From: Orrella marina
GTDB taxonomy: Bacteria; Pseudomonadota; Gammaproteobacteria; Burkholderiales; Burkholderiaceae_B
Direction: 5' to 3'
Assembly: GCF_003058465.1 (NCBI RefSeq)
Contig: NZ_CP028901.1
Location: forward strand, 3,410,001 to 3,474,000
DNA: 64,000 nucleotides
Position 1 is the stretch's first letter. The number at the start of each line of letters is the position of its first letter. The notes below the pieces were generated by a model. The model was not told where the DNA came from. It did no database searches and saw only the letters and a list, made by a program, of their open reading frames with translations. The position numbers and the translations under genes are program-made. Of the stretch, positions 35,219-44,590 are shown piece after piece.

Positions 35219-37417
35219 ATGAATCACCCTGATGTCCCAACCATTCCCGGTGCGCCGGGCTTTTCGACGGATATGCCAAATCTGGCGGCAAGACCCGTGC
35301 TCCCCGACCTCGAGCGCGCCCGGTTGCTGCAGATTCTGGCGGATCTCGGCCAGATGCCGGGCGCATTGCTCCCTGTGCTGCACGCGGTCCAGGACGGATT
35401 CGGGTATATCCCACCTGAAGCAGTGGGTGACATCGCTGAGCGACTTCAGATCTCCCGTGCAGAAGTGCACGGTGTGATCACTTTCTACTCGCATTTTCGG
35501 AGTACACCGGCGGGTCGTCATCGGGTACAGATCTGCCGGGCAGAGGCCTGTCAGTCGATGGGGGCGAACCGCCTGATTGAACATGCGTGTGAGCGTCTCT
35601 CCTGTACGCTCGGAGGGACCTCCCGTGATGCAAGTTTCACGCTTGAACCGGCTTACTGTCTGGGCCTGTGCGCCGAGTCGCCCGCCATCATGATTGACGA
35701 GCAACCGTATGCACGGGTCGATGCGCAACGTTTCGATACTATTGTTGATCGCCTCGATGCCAGGGCAGATCATGACTCGGCTGATGACAGCGTGGTGGAT
35801 GAAGGTGCTACGGGTGGAGAACAGGGAGAGGTTGGTAGCCGGCCAACGGTCTACGTGCCGCGCGATACAGCCGCGCTGGCTGTGGGGGCTGACGAGGTTG
35901 CACAGGCGATTCAGGTGGAGGCTGCAAGACGCGGTCTGTCGATTCGCATCGTACGCAATGGATCCAGAGGCCTCTTGTGGCTCGAAACCCTGGTCGAAGT
36001 CCAGACAGAGCGAGGGCGCGTGGCCTACGGTCCGGTGACCGCGGACGATGTGCCCGGTCTGTTTGATGCCGGTTTTCTGACGGCAGGGTCACATCCGTTG
36101 TTTCATGGGCTGACCGAATCCATTCCGTACCTGGCCAGGCAGCAACGGTTGACCTTTGCACGCGTCGGGGTGACAGATCCACTGTGTGTGAAAGACTATG
36201 AGAAGCATGGTGGCTGGCAGGGTCTGCAAAAGGCACTCGCCCTAACTTCTCAGCAGATCGTCGACGAAGTCAAAGCATCGGGACTGCGGGGCCGGGGCGG
36301 TGCAGCCTTTCCCACGGGCGTGAAGTGGCAGACGGTTCTGTCGGCACAGGCTGACCAGAAGTACATTGTCTGCAATGCCGATGAAGGCGATTCCGGAACG
36401 TTCTCCGACCGCATGCTGATGGAAGGCGATCCATACGCGCTGATCGAAGGCATGACAATCGCCGCCCTGGCTGTGGGCGCAACGGCTGGTTTCATCTTTG
36501 TCCGAAGTGAATACCCTCACGCCTGCGCCACCTTGCGCGAGGCGGTTGATCGCGCGGTTCAGGCTGGTTGGCTCGGTGACAACATACAGGGAAGTGGCCG
36601 CTCGTTTCATCTTGAAGTCCGTATGGCTGCCGGTGCCTATATCTGCGGCGAAGAAACCGCCATGCTCGAAAGTCTCGAGGGCAAGCGAGGACAGGTTCGT
36701 GCCAAACCTCCGCTACCAGCAATTCAGGGACTGTTTGGCAAACCCACGGTGATCAACAACGCCATCTCGCTTGCCACGGTGCCGTTCGTTCTGGCAAATG
36801 GAGCACAAGCCTACGCCGAGTTTGGCATGGGCAAGTCGCGCGGCACGCTGCCGTTTCAACTGGCAGGCAACCTCCGGCAGGGTGGACTGGTCGAACTGGC
36901 TTTCGGGGTGACGCTCAGAGAACTCTTGTATGACTTCGGGGGCGGCAGCGCGTCCGGCAAACCATTGCGTGCCGTGCAGGTGGGCGGTCCCCTGGGCGCT
37001 TATCTGCCCGAGTCCGAATGGGATGTGCCACTGGACTACGAGGCCTACAAGGATATTTCCGCCATGGTTGGCCATGGCGGAGTCGTGGCGTTTGACGACA
37101 CCGTCGAAATGGCCCGGATGGCCCGGTACGCAATGGAATTCTGTGCCATCGAGTCCTGTGGCAAGTGCACTCCCTGCCGAATCGGATCCCGACGAGGTGT
37201 GGAGGTGATCGACCGGATTGTCACGGCGCCAGCCGGTTCGGCCATTCGCAGGCAGAATGTGGAGTTGCTCAACGATCTGTGTGACACCATGGTCGCAGGG
37301 TCACTCTGTGCGCTCGGCGGGATGGCACCGTATCCGGTGCTCTCGGCACTCAGGCATTTTCCGGGGGACTTTGGAATAGTCAGCGAGTCATCATCAATCA
37401 CGGTATCGGGAGACTGA
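35219..37417 (+). CDS. NAD-dependent formate dehydrogenase, fused gamma and beta subunits (FdsG-FdsB)
   Basis: A 732-residue fusion. Residues about 30-180 are the NuoE-like gamma part, with [2Fe-2S] cysteines in CRAEACQS and CLGLCAES. A variable linker follows, then the NuoF-like beta part from about 235. This binds FMN and NAD (GLRGRGGAAFPTGVKW, CNADEGDSGTF) and a [4Fe-4S] cluster (ESCGKCTPCRIGS and a later Cys). It passes electrons from formate oxidation in FdsA to NAD+. In Cupriavidus the two subunits are separate genes. The ATG at 35219 follows GGAGAGG by seven bases; a GTG at 35165 is less likely. FdsA begins 2 bp after the stop. Confidence 0.92.
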   Translation: MNHPDVPTIPGAPGFSTDMPNLAARPVLPDLERARLLQILADLGQMPGALLPVLHAVQDGFGYIPPEAVGDIAERLQISRAEVHGVITFYSHFRSTPAGRHRVQICRAEACQSMGANRLIEHACERLSCTLGGTSRDASFTLEPAYCLGLCAESPAIMIDEQPYARVDAQRFDTIVDRLDARADHDSADDSVVDEGATGGEQGEVGSRPTVYVPRDTAALAVGADEVAQAIQVEAARRGLSIRIVRNGSRGLLWLETLVEVQTERGRVAYGPVTADDVPGLFDAGFLTAGSHPLFHGLTESIPYLARQQRLTFARVGVTDPLCVKDYEKHGGWQGLQKALALTSQQIVDEVKASGLRGRGGAAFPTGVKWQTVLSAQADQKYIVCNADEGDSGTFSDRMLMEGDPYALIEGMTIAALAVGATAGFIFVRSEYPHACATLREAVDRAVQAGWLGDNIQGSGRSFHLEVRMAAGAYICGEETAMLESLEGKRGQVRAKPPLPAIQGLFGKPTVINNAISLATVPFVLANGAQAYAEFGMGKSRGTLPFQLAGNLRQGGLVELAFGVTLRELLYDFGGGSASGKPLRAVQVGGPLGAYLPESEWDVPLDYEAYKDISAMVGHGGVVAFDDTVEMARMARYAMEFCAIESCGKCTPCRIGSRRGVEVIDRIVTAPAGSAIRRQNVELLNDLCDTMVAGSLCALGGMAPYPVLSALRHFPGDFGIVSESSSITVSGD

Positions 37418-37418
37418 C

Positions 37419-40348
37419 ATGCAGGAAATCGTACGTGTTCGTGAGCGGGACCTGGGCACGCCGGCAAGCCAGTCTGCCCAGGTCGTGACGGTCACCATTG
37501 ATGGCCGACGACTTGACGTGCCTGCTGACACCTCCGTGATGCGCGCGGCTGCCATGGCCGGGGTCAATATCCCGCGTCTGTGCGCAACCGACAGTCTGGA
37601 TGCCTTCGGATCCTGCCGCCTCTGTCTGGTCCAGATCGAAGGCCAGAATGGCTATCCGTCGTCCTGCACCACGCCTGTGCGGGAAGGGATGGTTGTCACC
37701 ACACAGAACGAGCGCTTGCAGACACTACGACGCAATGTGATGGAGCTCTACATCTCGGACCATCCGCTGGATTGCCTGACCTGTCCGGCCAATGGCAACT
37801 GCGAGCTGCAGGATATGGCAGGGCAGGTGGGTTTGCGCGAGGTGCGGTATGGGTTTGACGGTGCCAATCATCTGGATGACGTCAAAGACGAGTCCAACCC
37901 TTATTTCACGTATGACCCGTCCAAATGCATCGTTTGCAGCCGATGTGTCAGAGCATGCGAAGAAGTCCAGGGTACGTTTGCGTTGACGATTAGCGGGCGA
38001 GGGTTTGAGTCCCGCGTCAGTGCAGGCCAGAGCGAGCCGTTTCTGGAGAGTGATTGTGTTTCGTGCGGTGCCTGTGTTCAGGCCTGTCCGACCGCTACTC
38101 TTCAGGAGAAATCCGTGATCGAACTGGGGCAGGCCGAGCACGCGGTTATCACGACCTGCGCCTACTGCGGCGTAGGGTGCGGGTTCAAGGCCGAGATGAA
38201 GGGGCAGACGGTTGTGCGCATGACCCCCTGGAAGGATGGGCAGGCCAATCATGGGCATTCCTGCGTCAAAGGCCGCTTCGCGTGGGGGTATGCCACCCAT
38301 CCTGATCGTGTCACAAAGCCCATGATCCGCAAGCGGATTACCGATCCGTGGCAAGAAGTTTCATGGGAGGAGGCGCTCGGTTACGCAGCCGGCGAGTTTC
38401 GGCGCATCCAGCAGCAGTATGGCCGGGATTCGGTCGGTGGGATCACCTCCTCGCGGTGTACCAACGAGGAAACCTGGCTGGTGCAAAAGCTCATCCGGGC
38501 GGCGTTTGGAACCAACAACGTTGATACGTGTGCAAGGGTGTGCCATTCCCCACCGGGTACGGTCTCAAGTCAACGATCGGAGAGTCGGCGGGCACACAGT
38601 CGTTTGACTCGGTCATGCACAGCGATGTGGTGCTGGTCATCGGTTCGAACCCGACCACTGCACATCCAGTGTTCGCGTCCCGGCTAAAGAAAAGGTTGCG
38701 CCAGGGCGCTCAACTCATCGTGATCGATCCGCGTGAGATCGAACTGCTCAAGAGCCCCCACGTCAAGGCAGAGCATCACCTGCAGTTGCGTCCTGGTACC
38801 AACGTTGCGGTGCTTAACGCCATGGCACATGTGATTGTGACTGAGGGGCTGCTGGATCACGAATTCATCGCAAGCCGGTGCGACACCCAGGCGTTTCGGG
38901 ACTGGCAGACGTTTATTGAGCGTGAGGAGAACGCGCCCGAAGCCACCGAGGCAGCAAGCGGTGTGCCGGCAGCCGCGGTGCGTGCGGCGGCACGCCTGTA
39001 CGCAAGCGGTGGTAACGCGGCGATCTATTACGGACTCGGAGTGACTGAGCACAGCCAGGGCTCGACGGCTGTGATGGCGATTGCCAATCTGGCCATGCTC
39101 ACAGGCAACATGGGCCGGGAAGGGGTGGGGGTCAATCCGATGCGTGGACAGAACAACGTCCAGGGGTCGTGTGATATGGGGTCGTTCCCGCATGAGCTCG
39201 CTGGTTACCGGCACATCTCCAACGAAACAGTCCGTAGCCTCTTTGAGGCAGACTGGGGTGTCACACTTGATCCGGAGCCGGGATTGCGGATCCCGAACAT
39301 GTTTGACGCGGCGCTTGATGGCAGTTTCAAAGGGTTGTACTGCCAGGGAGAGGACATTGTCCAGTCTGATCCCAACACCCAGCATGTGGCAGCAGCGCTT
39401 GGCGCCATGGAATGCATCGTGGTGCAGGACATTTTTCTGAACGAAACGGCCAAGTACGCGCATGTGTTCCTGCCGGGTTCTTCATTCCTGGAGAAAGACG
39501 GTACCTTCACCAATGCCGAGAGGCGCCTGTCAAGGGTGCGCAAGGTGATGGAGCCACTGGCCGGTCTGGCTGACTGGGAAGTGACCATGGCGCTGGCCAA
39601 TGCATTGGGATATCCCATGCATTACGACCATCCGGGCCAGATCATGGATGAGATTGCCAGACTCACGCCGTCATTTGCAGGGGTGAGCTATGACAAGCTA
39701 AACCGACTGGGCAGCATTCAATGGCCATGCAATGACCAGGCTCCCGAAGGCACCCCCACCATGCACGTCAACGGATTCGTGAATGGATCAGGGCGCTTCA
39801 TGATCACGCAGTACGTGCCAACAGACGAGCGTGCCAACAGGCGGTTTCCGTTGCTGCTAACGACGGGTCGCATCCTGTCCCATTACAACGTGGGGGCGCA
39901 GACGCGTCGAACGGCCAACGTCATCTGGCATTACGAGGATCTGCTGGAGATGCATCCCGAGGATGCAGAGTCGCGAGGGATCGGGGGTGGTGACTGGGTG
40001 GGTATTCGCAGTCGGGCCGGCGAGACCGTGCTCAGAGCCCTCGTGACCGACCGGGTGGCGCCTGGTGTGGTCTATACCACGTTTCACTTTCCGGCCTCAG
40101 GTACCAACGTCGTGACAACCGAGAATTCGGACTGGGCGACCAACTGTCCGGAATACAAAGTGACCGCTGTCGACGTCATGCGGGTGACCGAGCCTTCGCA
40201 GTGGCAGCGTCACTGGTCTGCCATGGCCGAGCAACAAAAGCGTCTGTATGGTAGCCAAGGCAAGCGCAAGGGCAAGGGAATGGGAGGTGAGCGTAGCGCA
40301 GAGGGCGCAACGCCTGCGCTACCACACGAAGCAGGACAGCCATCATGA
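37419..40348 (+). pseudogene. fdsA: NAD-dependent formate dehydrogenase alpha subunit FdsA, single-base frameshift
   Basis: The catalytic molybdenum subunit, about 976 residues if the frame is repaired. In order: a NuoG-like [2Fe-2S] domain (CATDSLDAFGSCRLCLVQ), a His-Cys3 [4Fe-4S] site (HPLDCLTCPANGNC), a two-cluster ferredoxin module (CIVCSRCVRAC and CVSCGACVQACP), then the molybdopterin domain with CAYCGVGCGFK. The Mo ligand is an ordinary cysteine (TGT) in DTCARVCHSP, not selenocysteine. The frame breaks at the C4 run 38548-38551. One extra C restores SPTGYGLKSTIGESAG, and the downstream frame runs intact to 40348. All motifs on both sides are conserved, so a sequencing or assembly slip is as likely as a true mutation. 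Confidence 0.9.
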
Positions 40349-40632
40349 ACATTGGGCAGCTTGTACGGATGGCCAATCAGATCGGAGCATTCTTTGTGAC
40401 GATGCCGGATCAGGACAAGGCCCTGGAGGGTATTGCTGAACACCTGCGCAAGTTCTGGGAGCCACGTATGCGCCGAGAACTGCTGGCATTTCTGGATCAG
40501 CACCCGGACGGGCGTTCCGGTGATGTGGTACTGGATCCCGTAGTGTGCAAAGCAGTCGACAGTCACCGGATAGCACTCACGCCCATGAAGCCGGCTCCGT
40601 CAGCCACCACAGCAGCATCGTCCGATCAGTGA
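40345..40632 (+). CDS. Formate dehydrogenase delta subunit FdsD
   Basis: A 95-residue soluble protein beginning MNIGQLVRMANQIGAFF and containing LRKFWEPRMRRELLAFLDQ, the FdsD/FdhD-delta family pattern. In Cupriavidus and Rhodobacter this small subunit is needed to assemble active enzyme. Its ATG overlaps the stop of fdsA (ATGA), so the two are translationally coupled. The C-terminal 25 residues are low-complexity Ser/Ala/Pro. Confidence 0.9.
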   Translation: MNIGQLVRMANQIGAFFVTMPDQDKALEGIAEHLRKFWEPRMRRELLAFLDQHPDGRSGDVVLDPVVCKAVDSHRIALTPMKPAPSATTAASSDQ

Positions 40633-40754
40633 GGACGATCATCTTGCGTGACTGTTAACGTCATGACACAGGGGGATGGCAATGTGAGCATGTCTGTGCG
40701 TCATGTCCCTTTCACAGAACCGAACAACTTTGACTACATGAGCCTTGCCCGCCT

Positions 40755-41543
40755 GTGCTGCAACCTACTAAAACCCTGACCGTACAACGCTGGCGAGATG
40801 GAACAGTCGAGCCGTCATCTCAGGATGTGCTGATTGAGGAGGTGCCGGTCGCACTTGAGTTCAATGGCATCACCTACGCCACGATGCTGGTGACACCTGC
40901 GGATCTGGATGACTTCGCGCGCGGGTTTGCGCTGACGGAGGGCATCGTCGGAAAAGCCCAGGAAATCTATGGCATCGAGGTTGAGCCCACACCGGACGGA
41001 ATCGTATTGCATATGGACATTGCCAGCGCCCGTGCCCACGCGCTGAAGGCCCGCAAGCGTTCGATGGCAGGACGTACAGGATGCGGACTGTGTGGGGTAG
41101 AGTCACTTGATCAGGTGTTGCGACCTGTTTACCCCATTGTCGAGCCTGGCGTGATCTCGCCTGCCGCTGTTCTGGAAGCACACCGGCAGATGACGGCCAG
41201 ACAGCCCATGTTTCAGGCAACGGGTGCGTCTCACGTGGCCGCACTGGCGACGCTTGACGGGAGCCTCATTGCAGTCAGGGAGGACGTGGGTCGGCACAAT
41301 GCGCTGGACAAACTCATAGGTGCAACGGCAGGAGTCAACCAGCGTGCGATGGTGATGGTGTCGAGTCGGGCGAGTTTTGAGATGGTGCAAAAGACGCTGG
41401 CGGCCGGGCATGTGGCACTTGCCGCGGTTTCAGCACCGACCGCGATGGCGACCAGACTGGCGCAACAGCACAACCTGGTCTTGATGGGGTTTGTCCGGGA
41501 TGACGGGCTTGCGGTATATGCGGGCGCAGTCCACGTTGAGTAG
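40755..41543 (+). CDS. fdhD: Formate dehydrogenase accessory sulfurtransferase FdhD/FdsC
   Basis: A 262-residue protein. The sulfur-carrying Cys-x2-Cys loop is visible as GRTGCGLCGVESL near residue 110, and EDVGRHNALDKLIGA near residue 180 is the nucleotide/cofactor-binding region. FdhD moves sulfur to the bis-MGD molybdenum cofactor before it is inserted into FdsA. The start is a GTG at 40755; no better in-frame ATG exists close by. It is the last gene of the operon; the order here is GB fusion, A, D, C rather than the G-B-A-C-D order of Cupriavidus. Confidence 0.92.
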   Translation: MLQPTKTLTVQRWRDGTVEPSSQDVLIEEVPVALEFNGITYATMLVTPADLDDFARGFALTEGIVGKAQEIYGIEVEPTPDGIVLHMDIASARAHALKARKRSMAGRTGCGLCGVESLDQVLRPVYPIVEPGVISPAAVLEAHRQMTARQPMFQATGASHVAALATLDGSLIAVREDVGRHNALDKLIGATAGVNQRAMVMVSSRASFEMVQKTLAAGHVALAAVSAPTAMATRLAQQHNLVLMGFVRDDGLAVYAGAVHVE

Positions 41544-41660
41544 TGCACTTCGGAGGCCCGTCTGGTCAATGACCAGCTGTGAGCGCAAGCCCCTGACTTT
41601 AGTCATGAGGTGAGCGAATGGTTTTATTGTTATTCGAGACTGGTTGAGTATCATCGCTGC

Positions 41661-41768
41661 ATGTCTGAATATCGCATCCGCTACTAGTCCAGCCATAATG
41701 TGGTGTATTCCTGTATCAACCACGTCGTTTGGTGTCCAGAGCATCGCTGTGATGTGCTCAAGGCTGGT
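41661..41768 (+). pseudogene. N-terminal fragment of IS200/IS605 TnpA (Y1 transposase)
   Basis: From the ATG at 41661 the frame reads MSEYRIRY, then a TAG stop, then SSHNVVYSCINHVVWCPEHR and CDVLKAG. The block HNVVYSC-x2-HVVWCP-x2-R-x3-VL is the hallmark start of TnpA proteins. The HUH metal-binding motif and the catalytic tyrosine are missing because similarity ends near 41768. The fragment cannot be active. Confidence 0.75.
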
Positions 41769-41824
41769 TCGTGCAGCGCGGGATTGCTATAGCGCCTTCC
41801 CGGCAAAGCACGCCACGCAAGACG

Positions 41825-42096
41825 GGCACAGTCCGTCCCGGCTCGCAAAGGGCCAAAGGGCTGGGCGGTTGCGCAACCGCTACCAGAACGCGCGGGACTG
41901 TGCCAGCTTCACGAATCGACAAGCGGGTTGCCTTGCGGCAATCCCACGGTGGCTATTGCGTCAGAGTCGATCGCGCGGCAAAGAAGGTTTGTGCAAGGTC
42001 CCGGCCGGGATGTTGTACGTCGCCAGACGGAGAGCCCGGATACCCCTCGCACGCACGCCTTCAGAACCCCCTGGATTTAGCCATGGGGTGGTTCAG
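41825..42096 (+). ncRNA. Candidate omega-like (TnpB/IscB-associated) structured RNA remnant
   Basis: The segment folds by eye into several strong helices. The outer helix is GGCACAGTCC (41825-41834) with GGACTGTGCC (41895-41904). Inside it, CTGGGCGGTT (41861-41870) pairs with AACCGC (41875-41880) and CCAG (41883-41886) around a GCGC loop. Next comes GGGTTGCC (41925-41932) with GGCAATCCC (41937-41945). A terminal hairpin lies at 42064-42094. A dense run of helices ending at the element's right-end hairpin is what TnpB right-end RNAs or IscB HEARO-type RNAs look like. Which type cannot be told; no nuclease gene remains here, so it would need a protein encoded elsewhere. Confidence 0.5.
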
Positions 42097-42112
42097 TGTG
42101 TAAGGTCGACGG

Positions 42113-44056
42113 TTAATGTTCGATAAAGCCGGATCGCTGTTCCTTGCCCGTGCACTGGTGGCGAATGTGCAGTCCTCTTCGGTACGAGCGGGTGACCCGT
42201 GTTTTCGGTGTTCGGTCAGTCCCGACCAGCATCCTCCCCAGAAAACCCCCGCTCTGGTGGCGCCAGAGTCGGGCGTAAACACCATTCTTCTGCAGTAATT
42301 CAGCGTGACTGCCCTCTTCAATGATGTGGCCTTGATCCATCACGACCAGCCGATCCATGGCAGCAATGGTCGACAGGCGGTGGGCAATCGCGATCACCGT
42401 CTTGCCTTCCATCATCTTGTAGAGGCTTTCCTGGATCGCCGATTCCACTTCCGAGTCCAGTGCACTGGTGGCCTCATCCAGAAGCAGGATGGGGGCGTTC
42501 TTGAGCATCACCCGGGCAATCGCGATGCGCTGGCGCTGGCCACCAGAAAGCTTGACCCCGCGTTCGCCCACGAGCGTGTCATACGAACGTCGTCCATCCG
42601 CATCAGTCAGGTGGTCAATGAACTCTTCTGCGTGGGCACTTGCCGCAGCGGCCCGGATCTCGGCCTCGGTAGCATCGGGCAACCCATACGAGATATTGTC
42701 CCGGATCGAGCGATGCAGCAGTGACGTGTCTTGCGTCACCATGCCGATTGCACGTCTGAGACTGTCCTGACTGACCTTCGAGATGTCCTGACCGTCAATG
42801 CGGATCGCACCGCTGTCGGTATCATAGAAACGTAGCAACAGATTGATCAATGTCGATTTGCCAGCTCCGGAACGCCCCACCAGTCCGATCTTCTCGCCGT
42901 GCCTGACTTTCAAGGTCAGACCATCAAGTACCTGACGCTCGCCGTTGTAATTAAACCGGACATTGTCAAACTCGACCTCTCCACGAGTGATTTCCAGAGC
43001 AGGCGCACCCGGTTCGTCCTGTACTTTGGCGGGGCGTGTCAGCGTGGCAATACCATCCTGGACCGTGCCAATGTTCTCGAACAGTGATGCCATTTGCCAC
43101 ATGATCCAGTGCGACATCCCATTAACCCGTAACGCCATGGCGGTGACAGCCGCCACGGCACCGGTACCTATCTCGCCACCATGCCAGAGCCAGAGCCCAT
43201 AGCCGCCGGAGGTCAGAATCAGGCCGGTCACCAGTGTCTGGTTGACGATCTCGAACTGACTGACAAGGCGCATCTGACGATAGCCCGTGATCTTGAAATC
43301 TTCCATCGCCGCGCGTGCAAACTGGGCTTCACGCCGCGTGTGGGAGAAGAGTTTGACTGTCGTGATGTTCGAATAGGCATCGGTCACGCGACCGGTCATG
43401 GAGGAGCGGGCATGGGCCTGCTCCTGGCCAACCTTGCCCAGCTTCGGAACGAAGTAGAGCATGGCCAGTCCGAAGAGCGTGATCCAGGCAAGAAACGGTA
43501 GTATCAGCCGGATGTCAAACCCTGCTGCCAAGGCGAGAATCGTCACAAAATAGACCCCGATTCCCAGTACGATTTCCGTGAAAGTGAGCAACACTTCGCG
43601 AACTGCCAGCGCGGTCTGCATCACCTTGGTGGTGACGCGGCCCGCGAACTCATCCGAGAAAAACGACAGGCTCTGGCGTAACATCATCCGGTGAAAGTCC
43701 CAGCGCAGACGCAGTGGCAGGTTGATCGCGATTGCCTGATGCTGAAACAAGGTTCGCAAGGTGACCAACCCGATGCTGGCCACCATCACGATGCCAATGC
43801 CCCACAAGACCGTGCGAACCTCGGCCGATGCGGGTTCGCCCACTTGCCAGGTAGAAAGCAGATCAACCACCTGTCCGAGAAAGGCAAACAGCCAGGCTTC
43901 ATAGATTGACACACCAGCACTGAATACCGCCAGAAAGGCGAGATAGCGCCTCGATCCCCGGGTGCAGAACCACAGAAACGGAAATAGCCCTTTTGGGGGC
44001 TGAAGAGGCTCCTCAGGTGGAAACGGAGCCAGCAATTGTTCAAACTGGCGTAGCAA
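42113..44056 (-). CDS. ABC transporter, fused permease and ATPase (exporter type)
   Basis: A 647-residue half-transporter. Six transmembrane helices occupy about residues 30-330, then a nucleotide-binding domain follows with Walker A GLVGRSGAGKSTLINLL, signature KLSGGQRQRIAIAR, Walker B ILLLDEATSALDSE and the switch His in IAIAHRLST. It acts as a homodimer exporting an unknown substrate (lipid, peptide or drug). No ATG suits the start; the TTG at 44056 follows GAGG at six bases and is preferred over the TTG at 44110. The last about 35 residues, beyond QSGGFLG, are basic and without family match. The stop lies only about 15 bp from the IS200/IS605 remnant. Confidence 0.88.
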   Translation of the reverse strand: MLRQFEQLLAPFPPEEPLQPPKGLFPFLWFCTRGSRRYLAFLAVFSAGVSIYEAWLFAFLGQVVDLLSTWQVGEPASAEVRTVLWGIGIVMVASIGLVTLRTLFQHQAIAINLPLRLRWDFHRMMLRQSLSFFSDEFAGRVTTKVMQTALAVREVLLTFTEIVLGIGVYFVTILALAAGFDIRLILPFLAWITLFGLAMLYFVPKLGKVGQEQAHARSSMTGRVTDAYSNITTVKLFSHTRREAQFARAAMEDFKITGYRQMRLVSQFEIVNQTLVTGLILTSGGYGLWLWHGGEIGTGAVAAVTAMALRVNGMSHWIMWQMASLFENIGTVQDGIATLTRPAKVQDEPGAPALEITRGEVEFDNVRFNYNGERQVLDGLTLKVRHGEKIGLVGRSGAGKSTLINLLLRFYDTDSGAIRIDGQDISKVSQDSLRRAIGMVTQDTSLLHRSIRDNISYGLPDATEAEIRAAAASAHAEEFIDHLTDADGRRSYDTLVGERGVKLSGGQRQRIAIARVMLKNAPILLLDEATSALDSEVESAIQESLYKMMEGKTVIAIAHRLSTIAAMDRLVVMDQGHIIEEGSHAELLQKNGVYARLWRHQSGGFLGRMLVGTDRTPKTRVTRSYRRGLHIRHQCTGKEQRSGFIEH

Positions 44057-44590
44057 GATAACCTCGGAATCGGCGCAAAATAAGGGTGGATAAGGACGAA
44101 TAAGTGGCAACTGGTTGCAGGTGGCGTCGTGAATCAGTTTGTCGCCGGCGGCCTTGATTTCTGACGCGCGCGCTTATGAGTCGGGGTCCCGCAGGATCAC
44201 AGCATCAGCAGAGCAAGTCGCCAAAGCGAAGATCCATGGAACCAGCTACCTCCTGATCCATCGAGCGATGGCATTGAGCAGGTGCGGGTTAAGGCTTCTC
44301 GATTCGTGTCTGCACGAGGCAAGCGAAACCTGAAGCCTGAAACAAGATCGAGAACGACTGGCCGGGCGGTGGTGCGCCTGATCATGACATCGTGCGTCAC
44401 TCAAGCGGTCAGCCGCTTCTGCACGGCCCGGGTACCGTTCTGGCGCCTCGATCGGTTCGCCCATCAATCAGTGAAACTTTAGAACCAGCCATCATTTTAC
44501 TGCGCACAGGGGAACACATGCCGAATCGCCACGTCGATGACGCGCCTGTTGCCAGTGCATTCCTCGCGCCTGCTCCTTTTCCTCTATTTC
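44057..44590. other. Intergenic region without recognisable gene
   Basis: 534 bp between two minus-strand genes. Short open frames exist on both strands, but none has a family resemblance or a good ribosome site. No terminator with a T run was seen. Composition is similar to the flanks. Confidence 0.4.

Larger units (their letters stand above)
41577..42100 (+). mobile_element. Decayed IS200/IS605-family element
   Basis: About 520 bp bounded by two hairpins of the kind seen near the ends of IS200/IS605 elements. The left one is at 41590-41610 (CCCCTGAC-TTTA-GTCATGAGG). The right one is at 42064-42094, with GAACC/GGTTC outside and CCCTGG/CCATGGG inside around ATTTAG. Between them are a tnpA N-terminal fragment and a highly structured segment. 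No tnpB or iscB frame survives. The exact cleavage sites were not defined, so the borders are approximate. Confidence 0.65.

Noticed and set aside
37419..40348. Selenocysteine in FdsA
   Set aside because: The Mo-ligand position in DTCARVCHSP is a normal TGT cysteine codon; the break in the frame is a base loss, not an in-frame TGA.
41644..42126. 160-codon open frame across the IS200/IS605 remnant
   Set aside because: It reads a different frame from the tnpA fragment and passes through strong RNA-like helices; no protein family is seen.
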